Source: Butyrivibrio sp. AE3009 (GTDB lineage: Bacteria; Bacillota; Clostridia; Lachnospirales; Lachnospiraceae). Taken from it: a DNA stretch of 64,000 nucleotides. Of this stretch, positions 62,832 through 64,000 are shown one piece after another (positions within the stretch are counted from its first letter, which is position 1; each line of letters opens with the position of its first letter). The stretch lies in NCBI RefSeq assembly GCF_000420845.1, contig NZ_ATVS01000014.1:1-64000 (forward strand), read 5' to 3'. Position numbers and translations under genes: made by a program. Under the pieces are notes generated by a model. The model did no database searches. It was not told the DNA's origin and saw only the letters and a list, made by a program, of their open reading frames with translations.

Positions 62832-63524
62832 TTATGGCCAGTTCTTATATACGCCGTTCACACACACGCCTGCATATCCATTGGCAATCATCACCGCCTT
62901 ATCGGATTCAGATATCATAGGTGTGGCATTATTTCCCGATACAACGTCAAAATAGTTACTTCCGTTATTTGCAACTCCCTTAAGTCCTATTGAAGCCATA
63001 TTTCCTGCTCCCTTGGATAATGAGAAGGATGCCATCGCAACTCCCTTTGAATTGTACAGCATAGCAATATTTCCGGTTCTTGTGAGCGTTCCGCTACCGC
63101 CGGCGATTGATACTGCAATAGACTCTGATGTTGCAGCCGCTTTCTGAACATATACTTCTATGTTGTCATGAAGATCCTTGGTAGGCACTTTATCATCATC
63201 TACATAGAAATGGAAAAAGACATTCTTCTCTTTCTCATCTGCTCCGATATGAAGCTTAATATATTCGGTACCACTCTTGAAAGAGCACTCACAATAAGTC
63301 CCTGTACTGGTATGAGGTCCAACAAAATATGTATAGTTGTAGGTCGACCTAAACCACACCTCCTTGCATCCGCCGGCATCAATAGAAAGAACCGTATCAC
63401 CAAAGTCAAAGCAAGCAGGTATTTCGCTATAGGCATAGGCGGTATTTCCGGCAAGCCCCACCATCAGTAACAATGAGAAAAGAATTCCAACAATAGTTTT
63501 TAAAGAACGATTCTTACTAAACAT
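62832..63524 (-). CDS. Secreted protein of unknown function
   Basis: A 230-residue protein that I do not recognise. It has a signal peptide (about residues 1-31, cleavage near AYA-YSE) and no membrane segment after it. The first half of the mature protein is beta-rich with four Cys (ACFDFG, GGCKEVW, TYCECSF) and Tyr/Thr-rich strands; a fifth Cys is near the C-terminus (AGVCVNG). The second half is Gly/Ala/Ser-rich. The composition suggests a small beta-sandwich exported to the surface. ATG 63524 is preceded by GAGAGAGG. It lies downstream of a GH25 lysozyme gene on the same strand. Confidence 0.75.
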   Translation of the reverse strand: MFSKNRSLKTIVGILFSLLLMVGLAGNTAYAYSEIPACFDFGDTVLSIDAGGCKEVWFRSTYNYTYFVGPHTSTGTYCECSFKSGTEYIKLHIGADEKEKNVFFHFYVDDDKVPTKDLHDNIEVYVQKAAATSESIAVSIAGGSGTLTRTGNIAMLYNSKGVAMASFSLSKGAGNMASIGLKGVANNGSNYFDVVSGNNATPMISESDKAVMIANGYAGVCVNGVYKNWP

Positions 63525-63568
63525 ATATACACCTCTCTCATAACAAAAATATGTTGTCCATCTATTTT

Positions 63569-63574
63569 ATTATA
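63569..63574 (-). promoter_or_regulatory. -10 box candidate for the secreted protein gene
   Basis: Minus-strand TATAAT about 45 bases before the start codon; no good -35 box at standard spacing. Confidence 0.35.
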
Positions 63575-63665
63575 GCCAATGTCCACTTAGGTAAACGATT
63601 AAATTTCTCTAAATATCATAATTTTGTTATTACTATTGCGGCGATTTATATTTCAGAAAACGATT

Positions 63666-64000
63666 TTATTTCAAAACATTCATATCAACATTGCCGCCAA
63701 TTCCGGGCACCTGTCCTTTGGAGGTATACTGCCACATATCATAGCGGGTAGCTGTATAGGTTGGCAGATCCACATATTGGGCAAGCCATATCTTATAGTC
63801 AAGAAGACTTCCGGTGTTGATGCGATTCTCAAACCAAAGCTTGTTGGAATATACACCGCAGGAATATCCGGCGTTTTGAATCGTAGACAGGAAGGCTCTT
63901 GTAACTGCAGTACGCTCATCCGCACTTATAGCATCTCCTCGTCCGTTACTCTTCTCAACATCAATATAAACAGGATACTGAAGGCTATAGGGACTTATCA
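63666..64000 (-). CDS. GH25 lysozyme (muramidase), C-terminal part; 5' end outside window
   Basis: An open frame runs from the window edge to a TAA at 63666-63668. The translation includes YPVYIDVEKSNGRGDAISAD, AFLSTIQNAGYSCGVYSN, YKIWLAQYVDLP and RYDMWQYTSKGQVPGI, then GNVDMNVLK at the end. The acidic DVE strand, the GVYSN(K)LWF strand and the closing WQYTS...GVD-like strand are the pattern of glycoside hydrolase family 25 lysozymes, which cleave peptidoglycan. Only the last ~111 residues are seen, so the signal peptide and any wall-binding repeats cannot be judged. Confidence 0.85.
   Translation of the reverse strand, partial: ISPYSLQYPVYIDVEKSNGRGDAISADERTAVTRAFLSTIQNAGYSCGVYSNKLWFENRINTGSLLDYKIWLAQYVDLPTYTATRYDMWQYTSKGQVPGIGGNVDMNVLK

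Overview
The window is a chromosomal segment of a motile, anaerobic, Gram-positive bacterium of the Clostridia, most likely a Lachnospiraceae member of the Butyrivibrio/Pseudobutyrivibrio type. The evidence is a Bacillus-like topA-codY-flgB-flgC-fliE gene order, a CodY with the conserved recognition helix, an apt-relA-MBL-hemZ cluster, choline-binding-like cell-wall repeats on a secreted glucanase, strong GGAGG ribosome sites, and the absence of outer-membrane genes. The genus is inferred. No insertion sequence, prophage or CRISPR array was seen. The only RNA gene recognised with confidence is one tRNA-Thr(CGT).

Layout. 1-423: end of an Rpn/PD-(D/E)XK-like protein with a 12-bp minisatellite. 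424-1261: non-coding, two tandem ~325-bp copies of a foldback element. 1262-20110 (minus): a flagellar basal-body/hook cluster, flgB flgC fliE fliF fliG fliH fliI fliJ, a MotE/YlxF-like gene, then fliK flgD, a flagellar operon protein and a giant flgE. The cluster is interrupted between the MotE-like gene and fliK by a module of a secreted GH16 glucanase (minus) and an AraC-type regulator (plus). This module is bounded by a terminator and a long inverted REP-like repeat, and fliK has its own sigma-28-type promoter. 20350-24681: codY, topA and a membrane diguanylate cyclase. 24968-30165: a transcription unit of a polytopic membrane protein, HypB, HypA and a large iron-sulfur/flavin oxidoreductase, with no hydrogenase nearby. 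30400-35485: apt-relA-MBL hydrolase-hemZ.

35641-44345: tRNA-Thr, a GlgB-like protein whose catalytic residues are all replaced, a serC-serA-DUF1015 operon, and an intact GlgX-type debranching enzyme. 44394-53497: trpB2-leuB-GT-C membrane protein-ilvD-ilvB-L,D-transpeptidase, a branched-chain amino acid unit mixed with envelope genes. 53577-56364: yajC, tgt and a VanY-type carboxypeptidase. 56572-58852: aroC and a lactonase-family beta-propeller. 59016-62760: potABCD polyamine importer. 62832-64000: a small secreted orphan protein and the 3' part of a GH25 lysozyme gene.

The points most worth following are the catalytically dead GlgB paralogue with a histone-H1-like tail, the GH16 domain split by what looks like a circularly permuted CBM4/9 module, the hydrogenase-less HypBA/membrane protein/oxidoreductase cassette, the structured foldback duplication, and a possible structured leader before flgE.
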